Source: Aquibium carbonis (GTDB lineage Bacteria; Pseudomonadota; Alphaproteobacteria; Rhizobiales; Rhizobiaceae). Taken from it: a stretch of 51,792 nucleotides of DNA. This document shows, one piece after another, positions 42,361 to 50,910 of this stretch (position 1 is the stretch's first letter; each line of letters opens with the position of its first letter). Below the pieces are notes generated by a model. It ran no database searches, was not told the origin of the DNA, and saw nothing but the letters and a program-made list of their open reading frames with translations. Position numbers and translations under genes: made by a program. The stretch lies in assembly GCF_003970795.1 (NCBI RefSeq), contig NZ_RWKW01000085.1, forward strand, positions 1 through 51,792, written 5' to 3'.

Positions 42361-44109
42361 TCATTCCCCTCCCGGGTCTGTCGAGGTTCGGCACACGATC
42401 TCAGTCGGGACTGACCTCGTCGGTGGACGGGATGGGAGCGGCGCCGCCACGCCGACATTCCAGTTCCAGGGCGTGTCGCCCGCCGCACGCCGCCGTGCGA
42501 TCACGTCGTCGTTGAGCGCGAACATGCCCGGCAGGAGGTCGGTACCGACAAGGGGCTCCCCGGCGAAACGCATGTATGCGCCCGTTCGGGCGTGTTCCGG
42601 CCAGTCCGGCCAGCCCGACGACGTCGGAACACCGTCCCGGGCAAAGGATATCCAGTAGTCGCCGATCGCGCGGGACAGGGCCCGTTCGGTCGGCGAGTCG
42701 GGAATGGCGGGCCAAAGTGGAGGCATCCGATCCGCCGTTCCGAACAGATAGGGCAGTTCACCGGCATGAAAGCCGTGCAGCCCCGCTTCACGCGCTGCGG
42801 GGCAGGCATGGTCGAAGTAGTAGACGAAGGCCGGCGCGGCCACCGCCTTCTGGGCGTTCGCCAGTTTCAGGGCCGTCCAGCCGTAAAGCGCGTCGCGCAC
42901 GCAGGCGAGTGCGCTTTCGGCGATGTCGGCGCAGGGGTATTGCGCCAGGAAACGCTCTGCCAGATCGCCATAGCGCGCCCGGATTTCGTCCTCGTAGGCG
43001 CCGGCCGTCGCTGGGAGCGCCGGCAGGAGAAACGGTAGCGATCGAATCTCGCCGCTGTTGAAACCGACGATCAACGGCACCCCCGCGTGCTCGCCCCGTT
43101 CGAAGATGTCGACGAGTTGATCCGGAACGAGGTAGCCGTCGACGGTGACGGTCGGGGTAAACCCGGACCGCAGAGCGGCATCGGCGAGCGCCTGGGCGTC
43201 CATGGCCCGCAAGGCTTCCAGGTTTCCGGCGCCAAGGTTTGCAGCCAGCCCCCTGCCCGTCGTCTCCGCGGCCTCGTGCCCGTTGCGCGCGTCCTTCAGC
43301 GACGGCAGCGAGATCATGTAGGCGCTCTGGGCGATCGCCCGGGCGAACAGTCCACGCGCGGCCGGCGCCGCCATCAGGCATAGCACGCTGAGCGCCCCGG
43401 CCGATTCGCCCGCCACGGTGACGTCGTCCGGATCGCCGCCGACGGCGGCGATGTTGCGCCTCACCCATTGCAGCGCGGCGATCTGGTCGAGCAGCCCGTA
43501 ATTGCCCGATACGCCGTCGGGAGATTCCGCGCTCAGGCCGGGATGGGCGAGATAGCCGAAGACGCCCAGCCGGTAGTTGATGGACACCACCACGGCGCCG
43601 CGCCGCGCCAGATTCGACCCGTCATGCAGCCCCTCGCTGCCCGCGCCCCAGATGAGGGAACCGCCATGAATCCAGACCACCACCGGCAGCTTGCGCGCGC
43701 CTTCCGGCGCCCAGACGTCGAGGTAGAGGCAGTCCTCCGCGGTCTCGTCGAGAGGGCTCGCATAGATGCTGGCGGCGCGACGCGCGGGCTGCACGCAGCC
43801 AGGCCCCGAACGAACCGCTTCGCGAACACCCGGCCAGCGTGGCGCCGGTGACGGGGGCTGCCATCGCCGCTGGCCCGTCGGCGGCATCGAATAGGGAATG
43901 CCCTTGTAGACGCATAGCCCGTCGGCCCGATATCCCCGCGCATCGCCGGCCGGAAAATGCGCCAGCGGCGCCCCGGGCCCGTTCGCCCCTCCCGGCGTCA
44001 GGGCTGGATGCGGAGTCAGTTTCCATCTCCCGCGGCAGCGGTGACATCCGCTTTCGGCATGGTCGTGACACCTCCACCGGCGACCGTCCATCGCCGGCCA
44101 ACGCCCCAT
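42361..44109 (-). CDS. Carboxylesterase/lipase family protein (type B)
   Basis: A 582-residue alpha/beta hydrolase of the carboxylesterase type B family if read from ATG 44109. The oxyanion stretch IHGGS (about 148-152), the nucleophile elbow GESAG (Ser near 236), an acidic residue in FNSGEIRS and a His in LHGFHAGELPYLFG give the full triad. CVYKGIPYS marks the usual family start region (about 67-75). The start is uncertain: no ribosome site precedes 44109 and the first 45 residues are unlike the family, so the true N-terminus may be shorter or frameshifted. No Sec signal is obvious. It is downstream of LysR (74 bp) and upstream of an importer, all leftward. Confidence 0.82.
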   Translation of the reverse strand: MGRWPAMDGRRWRCHDHAESGCHRCRGRWKLTPHPALTPGGANGPGAPLAHFPAGDARGYRADGLCVYKGIPYSMPPTGQRRWQPPSPAPRWPGVREAVRSGPGCVQPARRAASIYASPLDETAEDCLYLDVWAPEGARKLPVVVWIHGGSLIWGAGSEGLHDGSNLARRGAVVVSINYRLGVFGYLAHPGLSAESPDGVSGNYGLLDQIAALQWVRRNIAAVGGDPDDVTVAGESAGALSVLCLMAAPAARGLFARAIAQSAYMISLPSLKDARNGHEAAETTGRGLAANLGAGNLEALRAMDAQALADAALRSGFTPTVTVDGYLVPDQLVDIFERGEHAGVPLIVGFNSGEIRSLPFLLPALPATAGAYEDEIRARYGDLAERFLAQYPCADIAESALACVRDALYGWTALKLANAQKAVAAPAFVYYFDHACPAAREAGLHGFHAGELPYLFGTADRMPPLWPAIPDSPTERALSRAIGDYWISFARDGVPTSSGWPDWPEHARTGAYMRFAGEPLVGTDLLPGMFALNDDVIARRRAAGDTPWNWNVGVAAPLPSRPPTRSVPTEIVCRTSTDPGGE

Positions 44110-44183
44110 CAATGATCAGGCATGGCGCAATGTCAATTCACTATCGAGCGCGTGAATAATAGAAGCGGCGCCAGCGACGGACA

Positions 44184-45101
44184 TCAGCGCGTGATGCGCT
44201 GCCACTCCTCCTCGCAATGCCGCAGTTCCTGGAGAAACTGCTCGTAGAGATGACGCGAAGCGCGCGACAAAGGGCGCTGGACGAGATGAATGAGCGCCAG
44301 CTCCACGCTCAATTGAGGATCGGCGATCGGATTGACGGTGACGCGCTCGTTTCCGAGTTCCTTGAGGGCGATCCAGAAGGGCAGGATCGACGACCAGTCC
44401 GTCTGCGCCACGAATTCGAGCCCGGCCGAAAGACTGGCGATGGTGATGGTCCGCTCGACGGAGATTTCGCCGTTGCGGACCGCCTCCTCGATGCGCGGCC
44501 GCAGGCTGTGCGTCGACGAAGGCACCGAGAGCTTGAGCGGCGCCACCTGATGAAGGCTGACCGGCTGCATCGGCCCGAAGCCTCGGCGCACGCCCGAGAT
44601 GAGCGCAACGGGAAAGCGCCCGATGGGCGTCGCAGAGAGACCGGCCTGCGGCTTGGCGAACTGGCCGACATAGAAGTCGAGCGCGCCGCCCGAGGTTTCC
44701 GCCACCAGCGCATCCGCCGTCCCGCTGCCGATCTCGATGTCGACGCGGGGATACTCGCGCGTGTAGCGGGCGAGCGCCGTGGGCAGGACCGCTTTCGCCA
44801 GGCCGGGCGCGAACCCCGCCGAGACCGATCCGCTCAGGCCCCCGGCGAAGTCCTCCAGTTCCATCTCCGCTTCCGAGACCGACTTCAGAACGGCGAGGCA
44901 GCGGTCGTAGAAGCGCCATCCGGCGGCGGTCGGGTCCACGCCGCGCCGCGTGCGTTCGAGGAGGCCCGTCCCGAGGCGAGCCTCCAGCGCGCTCATCTGC
45001 TGGCTGACGCCGGACGGCGTGCAGTTGAGCCGCGCGGCGGCCGCGCTGAGCGACCCCTCCTCGCAAGCAGCGACGAAATAGCGAATCTGCCTGAGATCCA
45101 T
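44184..45101 (-). CDS. LysR family transcriptional regulator
   Basis: A 305-residue LysR-type regulator. The winged HTH is at about 1-60 (LRQIRYFVAACEEGSLSAAA, SGVSQQMSALEARLG), followed by a linker helix and a two-lobed effector domain (about 90-295). ATG 45101 follows AAGGAG at about 10 bp. It is divergent from the CoA-transferase/dipeptide-importer operon and upstream of the esterase on its own strand, so it probably controls the rightward operon and may also affect the esterase. Effector unknown, likely an acid handled by these enzymes. Confidence 0.92.
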   Translation of the reverse strand: MDLRQIRYFVAACEEGSLSAAAARLNCTPSGVSQQMSALEARLGTGLLERTRRGVDPTAAGWRFYDRCLAVLKSVSEAEMELEDFAGGLSGSVSAGFAPGLAKAVLPTALARYTREYPRVDIEIGSGTADALVAETSGGALDFYVGQFAKPQAGLSATPIGRFPVALISGVRRGFGPMQPVSLHQVAPLKLSVPSSTHSLRPRIEEAVRNGEISVERTITIASLSAGLEFVAQTDWSSILPFWIALKELGNERVTVNPIADPQLSVELALIHLVQRPLSRASRHLYEQFLQELRHCEEEWQRITR

Positions 45102-45278
45102 GCGATCGATTCTCCTTTAAGGAAATCATACAACAGACCTTAGAAAATATAACTACCGCTAACATCTGCGCTGATCCTATGGTCCGGCCAGGCTCTTGGG
45201 AGGAGCCCCGTCGCTTGCGGTCTCGTCCGCATTCCAGCGGTCGACGCGCGTCATCGCGCCGGAGGACAGGAGAACCGC
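45102..45278. promoter_or_regulatory. LysR/CoA-transferase divergent control region
   Basis: This 177-bp gap is AT-rich at 45115-45165. CCTTTAAGG (45114-45122) is a short palindrome that includes the LysR ribosome site, and a related CCTTAG follows at 45138-45143. LysR proteins bind T-N11-A dyads in such positions, but no single convincing one could be fixed by eye. Confidence 0.4.
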
Positions 45279-46460
45279 ATGCTTCCACTCGAAGGCTTTC
45301 GGGTGCTCGATCTCACGCACGTGCTGGCCGGCCCTTGTGCCACCCACCATCTTCGCTGCCTCGGCGCGGAAGTGATCAAGATCGAACGGCCCGGCGGCGG
45401 CGACCCGATGCGCGGGCTGGACATGATGCCCGAACTCGACGGCCTGACCCCCGGCTTCCGTGCACTCAACGCCGGCAAGAAATCCGTCGTCGTCGACCTC
45501 GCGACCGAAGACGGCCGCGCGACCGTGCTGCGGCTCGCCGAGAGCTGCGCTGTGTTCGTCGAGAATTTTCGGCCCGGCGTGGCGCGGCGGTTCGGACTGG
45601 CTCCGGAAGACCTCGCGCGCGTCCGGCCCGACATCATCTACTGCTCGATTTCCGGGTGGGGCCAAAGCGGCGCCAACAGCGCCCGCGGCGCCTATGATCA
45701 CGTCATCCAGGCGGCGACCGGCATGATGTCGCTGCAGGGCGGTCCGGAGGATCCCCCGATCAAGGTCGGGTTTCCGGTGATCGACATCGCCACGGGCATT
45801 TCGGCCGCCGAGGCGATCCTCGCGGCGATCGTTCGCCGTCTGCGCGGCGACACCGCGCCGATCACGCTCGACGTCTCGATGGTCGACTGCGCGCTGGCGC
45901 TGATGTCGGGCCCCGCCGCCAACGCCATCGCGACCGGCAAGTCGCCGACCCGCGTGGGAAACCGCGGCTTCGTCGGCAGCCCCGGCGCGGAAACCTTCGC
46001 GACGGCGGACGGTCACATTTCGGTAGCCGCCAACACCATGGGTCAGTTCGCGACGCTCTGCCGGCTGCTTGGCCGGCCCGACCTGGCAAACCCGCCCTAC
46101 GTGCCCGAGGGATTGCCGGCCGGCGCGTTCCTGACCGACGCGGCGACCGACGATCTGCGCGGGCGGCTTTCGGCCGCTTTCGCGGCCAGCCGGGCTGCCA
46201 CGCTGGAAGTCGCGCTCAACGACGCGGGCGTTCCCGCCGCGCGGGTGCGTGATCTCGGCGAATATCTCGACGAGCTTTATCCGTTGACGCCGGGCATCGG
46301 CGTCGCGGGCGAGCCCGTCGCGCTGGGCCCCGCGTTTCGCGGCGGAAACGGCGCGGCAACCTCGCTGCCGCCGGCGCCGAGGCTCGGCGCCGACAACGAC
46401 ATGTTCAAGGCCGATGCGCCCGTGGCGCGGGGCCGGCCGGCGAAGGCAGGACAGCAATAG
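45279..46460 (+). CDS. Class III (CaiB/BaiF) CoA-transferase
   Basis: A 393-residue CoA-transferase. Family landmarks are VLDLTHVLAGPCATHHL near the start, VVVDLATEDG, VENFRPGVARRFG, ISGWGQSG and the segment FPVIDIATG, where Asp169 corresponds by motif and position to the catalytic Asp of formyl-CoA transferase. The enzyme would activate a carboxylic acid by transfer of CoA, or move CoA between acids. ATG 45279 follows AGGAG at 6 bp. First gene of the rightward operon that continues with a dipeptide-type importer, so it probably activates the imported acid. Racemases of the same fold are an alternative. Confidence 0.9.
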   Translation: MLPLEGFRVLDLTHVLAGPCATHHLRCLGAEVIKIERPGGGDPMRGLDMMPELDGLTPGFRALNAGKKSVVVDLATEDGRATVLRLAESCAVFVENFRPGVARRFGLAPEDLARVRPDIIYCSISGWGQSGANSARGAYDHVIQAATGMMSLQGGPEDPPIKVGFPVIDIATGISAAEAILAAIVRRLRGDTAPITLDVSMVDCALALMSGPAANAIATGKSPTRVGNRGFVGSPGAETFATADGHISVAANTMGQFATLCRLLGRPDLANPPYVPEGLPAGAFLTDAATDDLRGRLSAAFAASRAATLEVALNDAGVPAARVRDLGEYLDELYPLTPGIGVAGEPVALGPAFRGGNGAATSLPPAPRLGADNDMFKADAPVARGRPAKAGQQ

Positions 46461-46508
46461 CCGACCGACGGGACTTCTCCCGGCGGCGGAACTTTGAGGG
46501 AGGAAGAC

Positions 46509-48032
46509 ATGAAGCACGGGATGAAAGACGCTCTGCTGGCCGTGGCCGTCGCCGCGGGGCTGGGCCTCGGTGTCGCCACGGCAAGCGCGGAGCCAACGGG
46601 CACCTTCAGATATGCCGAGCAGGTGAAGCTCATCACCATGGACCCGCAACAGCAGAGCGGCAGCGGCGTTCCCTATCTGCGACCGGTCTATGAATCGCTG
46701 TTCGAGAGAGGCCCCGACGGCGTTCCGGTGCCGCTGCTGGCGACCGGCTACGAGGTCGACGGGCTCGACGTGACCATCACGCTGCGCGAGGGCGTCGCCT
46801 TCAGCAATGGCGAGGCCTTCAATGCCGAGGTTGCGGTTGCAAACATCAATCGCGGCGTCGCGCTCGCCATCATCGAGGGGCTCAAGACCGTCGAGAGCGC
46901 CGAGGCGGTCGACGAATTCACGCTCCGGATCAAGCTGAAGGAGCCCGACCCCGCGATCATCGACAGCCTGTGCCACACGGGCGGCATGATGCTGGCGCCA
47001 GCTGCCATCGCCGACCCGGCGCTCGACCGCAACCCGATCGGCACCGGCCCCTACGTCTACGACAGGGAGGCCTCGCGCGAAGGCGAAGTCCGCGTCTACA
47101 CGCCCAACCCGACCTATTGGGACAAGGACAAGATCGGTCTCGCCCGCTACGAGGTGTGGGAGCTTCCCGACGACACCGCGCGCCTGAACGCGCTGAAGAC
47201 CGGCCAGATCGATGCCGGAAACTGGCTGGCCAACCCCCAGTCGGCCATCATCGACCGCACCCCGGGGCTGAAGCTGGTCCGCGGCTCCGGCGGCCTGAAC
47301 TACCACGTGATCATCTCCGACCGCGAGGGCACCGTCGTGCCCGCCTTCGCCGATCTCGACGTCCGCCAGGCCATGGCGCATGCCATCGATCGCGAGGCTT
47401 TCGGCAAGGCCATCCAGTTCGGCCTCGCCGAAAAATCCTTCCAGCCCTACGGCAAGGACGACTGGGCGTATGATCCTGCGCTCGAAGGAGTCTACGAGTA
47501 CGATCTCGACAAGGCCCGCGAGTACATGGCGAAATCGACGTTTCCCGAGGGCTTCTCCTTCGACATGCCCTCCATCCCGATCTACCAGTCAAGACTTGAG
47601 GCGCTGGCCGGCTTCTTCAACGAGATCGGCATCCGGATGAACATCGTGCCGCAGGAGCCCGGCACACTCGCCCGGGTCAGCCGCACGACCAGCTACCCGG
47701 CGACCAACCTCGTCTGGCAGACCAACACCGACCCGAAGTTCCTGGCGTTGCGCTACATTTACGAGAACGCGGCCTACAATCCGTTCAAGACCGCGCCCAG
47801 CGACGAACTGCTGGCGCTGGCCGAGGAAGGTCTCCAGCCGGTGGACCCCGCCGTCCGGGCTCCGATCTATCGGAAGATGGCGTCCAGGCTGGCGGAGGAA
47901 GCGTTCCTGATCTTCGTCACCAACACGCCGATCCTGTTCGGCGTCAGCGACAGGACGGCGGACAACGAAACCGTCGTCTATCGCTTCGGCGAGGATTCGA
48001 TCAATCTGCGCGGCCTGAAGGCCAACGACTGA
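46509..48032 (+). CDS. ABC transporter substrate-binding protein (dipeptide/nickel type)
   Basis: A 507-residue SBP_bac_5 (DppA/OppA/NikA class) periplasmic protein. The signal peptide runs through a hydrophobic core to a cleavage region at ATASAEP (about 28). Class features are ITMDPQQQSGSG, LREGVAFSNGEAFNAEV, NPIGTGPYVYDR and DVRQAMAHAIDREAF. ATG 46509 follows GGGAGGAAG; a TTG five codons earlier is less suited. Proteins of this class also carry non-peptide ligands, and the adjoining CoA-transferase favours an organic acid or amide. Confidence 0.92.
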   Translation: MKHGMKDALLAVAVAAGLGLGVATASAEPTGTFRYAEQVKLITMDPQQQSGSGVPYLRPVYESLFERGPDGVPVPLLATGYEVDGLDVTITLREGVAFSNGEAFNAEVAVANINRGVALAIIEGLKTVESAEAVDEFTLRIKLKEPDPAIIDSLCHTGGMMLAPAAIADPALDRNPIGTGPYVYDREASREGEVRVYTPNPTYWDKDKIGLARYEVWELPDDTARLNALKTGQIDAGNWLANPQSAIIDRTPGLKLVRGSGGLNYHVIISDREGTVVPAFADLDVRQAMAHAIDREAFGKAIQFGLAEKSFQPYGKDDWAYDPALEGVYEYDLDKAREYMAKSTFPEGFSFDMPSIPIYQSRLEALAGFFNEIGIRMNIVPQEPGTLARVSRTTSYPATNLVWQTNTDPKFLALRYIYENAAYNPFKTAPSDELLALAEEGLQPVDPAVRAPIYRKMASRLAEEAFLIFVTNTPILFGVSDRTADNETVVYRFGEDSINLRGLKAND

Positions 48033-48043
48033 CACCGGTTCCC

Positions 48044-48988
48044 ATGATCAGGCTCATCGTCCAGCGGCTGCTCGCGCTGGTTCCCCTGCTGTTCATCGTC
48101 TCGGTGCTGACGTTCTCCTTCACGTCGCTGCTGCCGAGCGATCCCGTCGATCTGATCGTCGGCGACACGGCCACGCAGGAACAGTACGAGATCGTGCGCG
48201 AGCGGCTCGGCATGAACCAGCCGATCGTCGTTCGCTATGTCCAGTGGCTGGGCAGGGCCGTCCAAGGGGACCTCGGGACCTCGTTCTTCAACAGCGTGAG
48301 CGTGACGGGGGCCGTGATGCAGCGGCTTCCCGTCACGCTGTCCCTCACCGCCGTTTCGGCGCTCATCGCCATCGTCGTGGGCGTCGCCGCCGGAATGGCG
48401 GCGGCCCTGCGTCCCCGCTCCTGGATCGACCGCTTCGCCACGCTGGGAGCGACCTTCGGCCAGGCCATCCCCAACTTCTGGTTCGGCCTGATCCTGGTGG
48501 CGGTCTTCGCGGTGAACCTGCGCTGGTTTCCGGCGACCGGCTTCACCGCGCTCTCGGCCTCGCCCTGGGACTGGCTGCGCAGCGTGATCCTTCCCTCGAT
48601 CGCGCTTGGAACCTCGTCGAGTGCAGCGATTGCCCGCCAGGTGCGCTCCGCCATGGTCGGCGTGCTGCAACAGGACTACATCCGCGCCGCCCGCGCCCAG
48701 GGCCTGTCGGCACGGCGCGTCCTCATCAAGCACGCCCTCACCAACGCCATGGTGCCCGTTGTCGCCGTCCTGTCCTTCCAGATCACCGTCCTGCTCGGCG
48801 GCGCCCTCGTCGTGGAGCAGGTCTTCGCCATCAACGGCCTCGGCACGCTCGCCATCGGCGCCGTGCGGCAGCAGGACATCCCCATGATCCAGGGCATCGT
48901 TCTCGTCATGGTCGCGCTCGTGGTCGTCGTCCAGCTCGCCACCGACATCGTCTACGGCTTGCTCAATCCCAAGGCGCGGCCGTCATGA
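48044..48988 (+). CDS. ABC transporter permease (DppB type)
   Basis: A 314-residue inner-membrane permease with six predicted TM segments and the class motif PVDLIVGDTATQEQYE..RERLG in the first periplasmic loop. The coupling loop YIRAARAQGLSARRVLIKHAL is typical of DppB/OppB (given in two parts: YIRAARAQGLS and RRVLIKHAL). ATG 48044 is 11 bp after the binding-protein stop. Its stop overlaps the following permease-ATPase gene as ATGA. Confidence 0.94.
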   Translation: MIRLIVQRLLALVPLLFIVSVLTFSFTSLLPSDPVDLIVGDTATQEQYEIVRERLGMNQPIVVRYVQWLGRAVQGDLGTSFFNSVSVTGAVMQRLPVTLSLTAVSALIAIVVGVAAGMAAALRPRSWIDRFATLGATFGQAIPNFWFGLILVAVFAVNLRWFPATGFTALSASPWDWLRSVILPSIALGTSSSAAIARQVRSAMVGVLQQDYIRAARAQGLSARRVLIKHALTNAMVPVVAVLSFQITVLLGGALVVEQVFAINGLGTLAIGAVRQQDIPMIQGIVLVMVALVVVVQLATDIVYGLLNPKARPS

Positions 48989-50910
48989 CGCCCTCCCGGC
49001 CATCCCCCTCCTCGACCGGCACCCGTTTCGCCAGGCAATGGCTGACCGGATCGTCCCTGATCGTGACCATGGCCGTGATGATTCTGGTCCTGCTGGTCCT
49101 GCTGGCCCTCTTTGCAGACGTCGTCGCCCCCTACGACCCGCTTAAACAGAACCTGATGGCCGCCCTGCAATGGCCGTCGTCCAGGCACTGGCTGGGCACC
49201 GACGACCTCGGCCGCGACGTCCTGTCCCGCCTGATCCATGGCTGCCGCATCGCCGTCATCGCGGCCGCCGAGGGCACCGCGATCGCGGTGCTGCTGGGCG
49301 TGCCGCTCGGTCTCTTCATCGGCTATCGCGGCGGCTGGTGGGACTGGATCGTGATGCGCATGGTCGAGGCGATCGTCTCCATTCCCGGCATCATGGTGGC
49401 GATCGTCATCATCGCGCTGCTCGGGCCGGGCCTGCACAAGGCGATGATCGCGCTCGGCATTCTCTACTCCACATCCTTTCTGCGTCTCGCGCGCGGCGTC
49501 GTGCTGGCGGAGCGGGAAGAGGTCTATGTCCGCTCGGCCCGCGTCATCGGCGCATCCGACAGCCGCATCCTTTTGCGGCACATCGTGCCCAACATCGCCC
49601 CGCCGCTGATCGTGCAGATCACGCTGACCGTCGGCGCGGTGCTGCTGTCGGAGGCGGGGCTCAGCTTCATCGGCCTCGGCGTCCAGCCGCCCGACGCAAG
49701 CTGGGGCACGATGCTCAATTCGGCCGCCGCCTTCATGGACCTGAACTGGTTCCTGGCGATCCCGCCCGGCATCGCCATCATCCTCACCGTGCTCGCGGTC
49801 AACCTGATCGGCGACGTCATCCGCGACGGGATCGGCCGGGGGATCGCCGCCGAGCCGAGGGCCGACGTGGCGGCGGCGCGATCCGCGGCGGTGGAGCCGA
49901 CGGCGGCGACGGAGGCGGCGGCGCTTCCCCGGGTCGAGAACGAGGTCCTCCGCGTCGAAAACCTGCAGGTGGTGGTGGGAACGGGCGTCGGCGTGCCGAT
50001 CATCACCGATCTCTCGTTCGGCATCGCCCGGGGCGAGACCTTGGGGCTGGTCGGGGAGTCCGGTTCGGGCAAGACGATGACGGGCCTCGCGATCCTGAGG
50101 CTGATGGGCGGCGGTCTTCGCACCACCCATGGTTCCATCACCCTCGACGGTCGCGACCTGCGCTCCCTCTCCGACAGGCAGATGGAACAGGTCCGGGGCA
50201 ACGCGGTGTCGATGGTGTTCCAGGATCCGACCACCAGCCTCAACCCCGCCTTCACGGTGGGCAACCAGATCGCGGAGGTGCTGCGCGCCAAGCAGGGCCT
50301 GTCGCGGGCGCAGGCCTGGTCGCGGACGGTCGAGCTGCTCGACCGCGTCGGCATCCCGCGGCCCGAGGAGCGGGCCCGCGCCTATCCGCACGAGCTGTCG
50401 GGCGGCATGGCGCAGCGCGTGGCCATCGCCCGGGCGCTGTCGTGCAACCCCTCGCTGCTGATCGCCGACGAGCCGACGACCGCGCTCGACGTGACCGTGC
50501 AGCAGGAGATCCTCGACCTCTTCCGCGACCTCCAGGACGAGTTCGGCATGGCGATCCTGTTCGTCACGCACGACCTGGCCGTCGCGGCCGACATCTGCGA
50601 CCGCATCGCCGTCATGTATGCCGGCGAGATGGTGGAGACGGCGAAGGTCGACGCTCTGTTTTCCAGCCCGCGACACCCCTATACGCGCGGCCTGCTCGCG
50701 GCGATGCCGCATGCGTCGGATCGCAACCCGCCGCTGCCCACCATTCGCGGCAACGTGCCCCGGCCGGGCGCATGGCCGGCCGGCTGCCGCTTTTCCAACC
50801 GCTGCGACTTCCGCACCGCGCGTTGCGAGCAGCGGATTCCGCTGACCGGGCGCGATCGGCTGGTGCGCTGCGTCCGCGCCGACGAACTGGCCCTGGAGGC
50901 GGCGCAATGA
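48985..50910 (+). CDS. Fused ABC permease (DppC type) and ATPase (DppD type)
   Basis: A 641-residue fusion. Residues about 1-295 are a DppC permease (LFADVVAPYDPLKQN, HWLGTDDLGRDVLSRL, coupling loop YVRSARVIGASDSRI). An Ala/Glu-rich linker (about 290-320) leads to a DppD ATPase with Walker A GESGSGKT (about 357-364), signature LSGGMAQRV, Walker B LLIADEP and the C-terminal Cys-rich segment AGCRFSNRCDFRTARC expected of an iron-sulfur-binding Opp/Dpp ATPase tail. No stop or frameshift interrupts the join. Such permease-ATPase fusions recur in alphaproteobacterial dipeptide-type importers. Overlaps genes on both sides. Confidence 0.93.
   Translation: MTPSRPSPSSTGTRFARQWLTGSSLIVTMAVMILVLLVLLALFADVVAPYDPLKQNLMAALQWPSSRHWLGTDDLGRDVLSRLIHGCRIAVIAAAEGTAIAVLLGVPLGLFIGYRGGWWDWIVMRMVEAIVSIPGIMVAIVIIALLGPGLHKAMIALGILYSTSFLRLARGVVLAEREEVYVRSARVIGASDSRILLRHIVPNIAPPLIVQITLTVGAVLLSEAGLSFIGLGVQPPDASWGTMLNSAAAFMDLNWFLAIPPGIAIILTVLAVNLIGDVIRDGIGRGIAAEPRADVAAARSAAVEPTAATEAAALPRVENEVLRVENLQVVVGTGVGVPIITDLSFGIARGETLGLVGESGSGKTMTGLAILRLMGGGLRTTHGSITLDGRDLRSLSDRQMEQVRGNAVSMVFQDPTTSLNPAFTVGNQIAEVLRAKQGLSRAQAWSRTVELLDRVGIPRPEERARAYPHELSGGMAQRVAIARALSCNPSLLIADEPTTALDVTVQQEILDLFRDLQDEFGMAILFVTHDLAVAADICDRIAVMYAGEMVETAKVDALFSSPRHPYTRGLLAAMPHASDRNPPLPTIRGNVPRPGAWPAGCRFSNRCDFRTARCEQRIPLTGRDRLVRCVRADELALEAAQ

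Noticed and set aside
43622-44101. Alternative frame at the esterase N-terminus suggesting a frameshift
   Set aside because: The other frame begins METDSASSPDAG with a nearby GGGAG, but I could not show that it rejoins the esterase frame; it is kept as a doubt about the start only.
48244-48984. N-terminal extension of the fused permease-ATPase
   Set aside because: The frame is open but overlaps the DppB-type permease; ATG 48985 with the ATGA overlap begins the recognisable protein.
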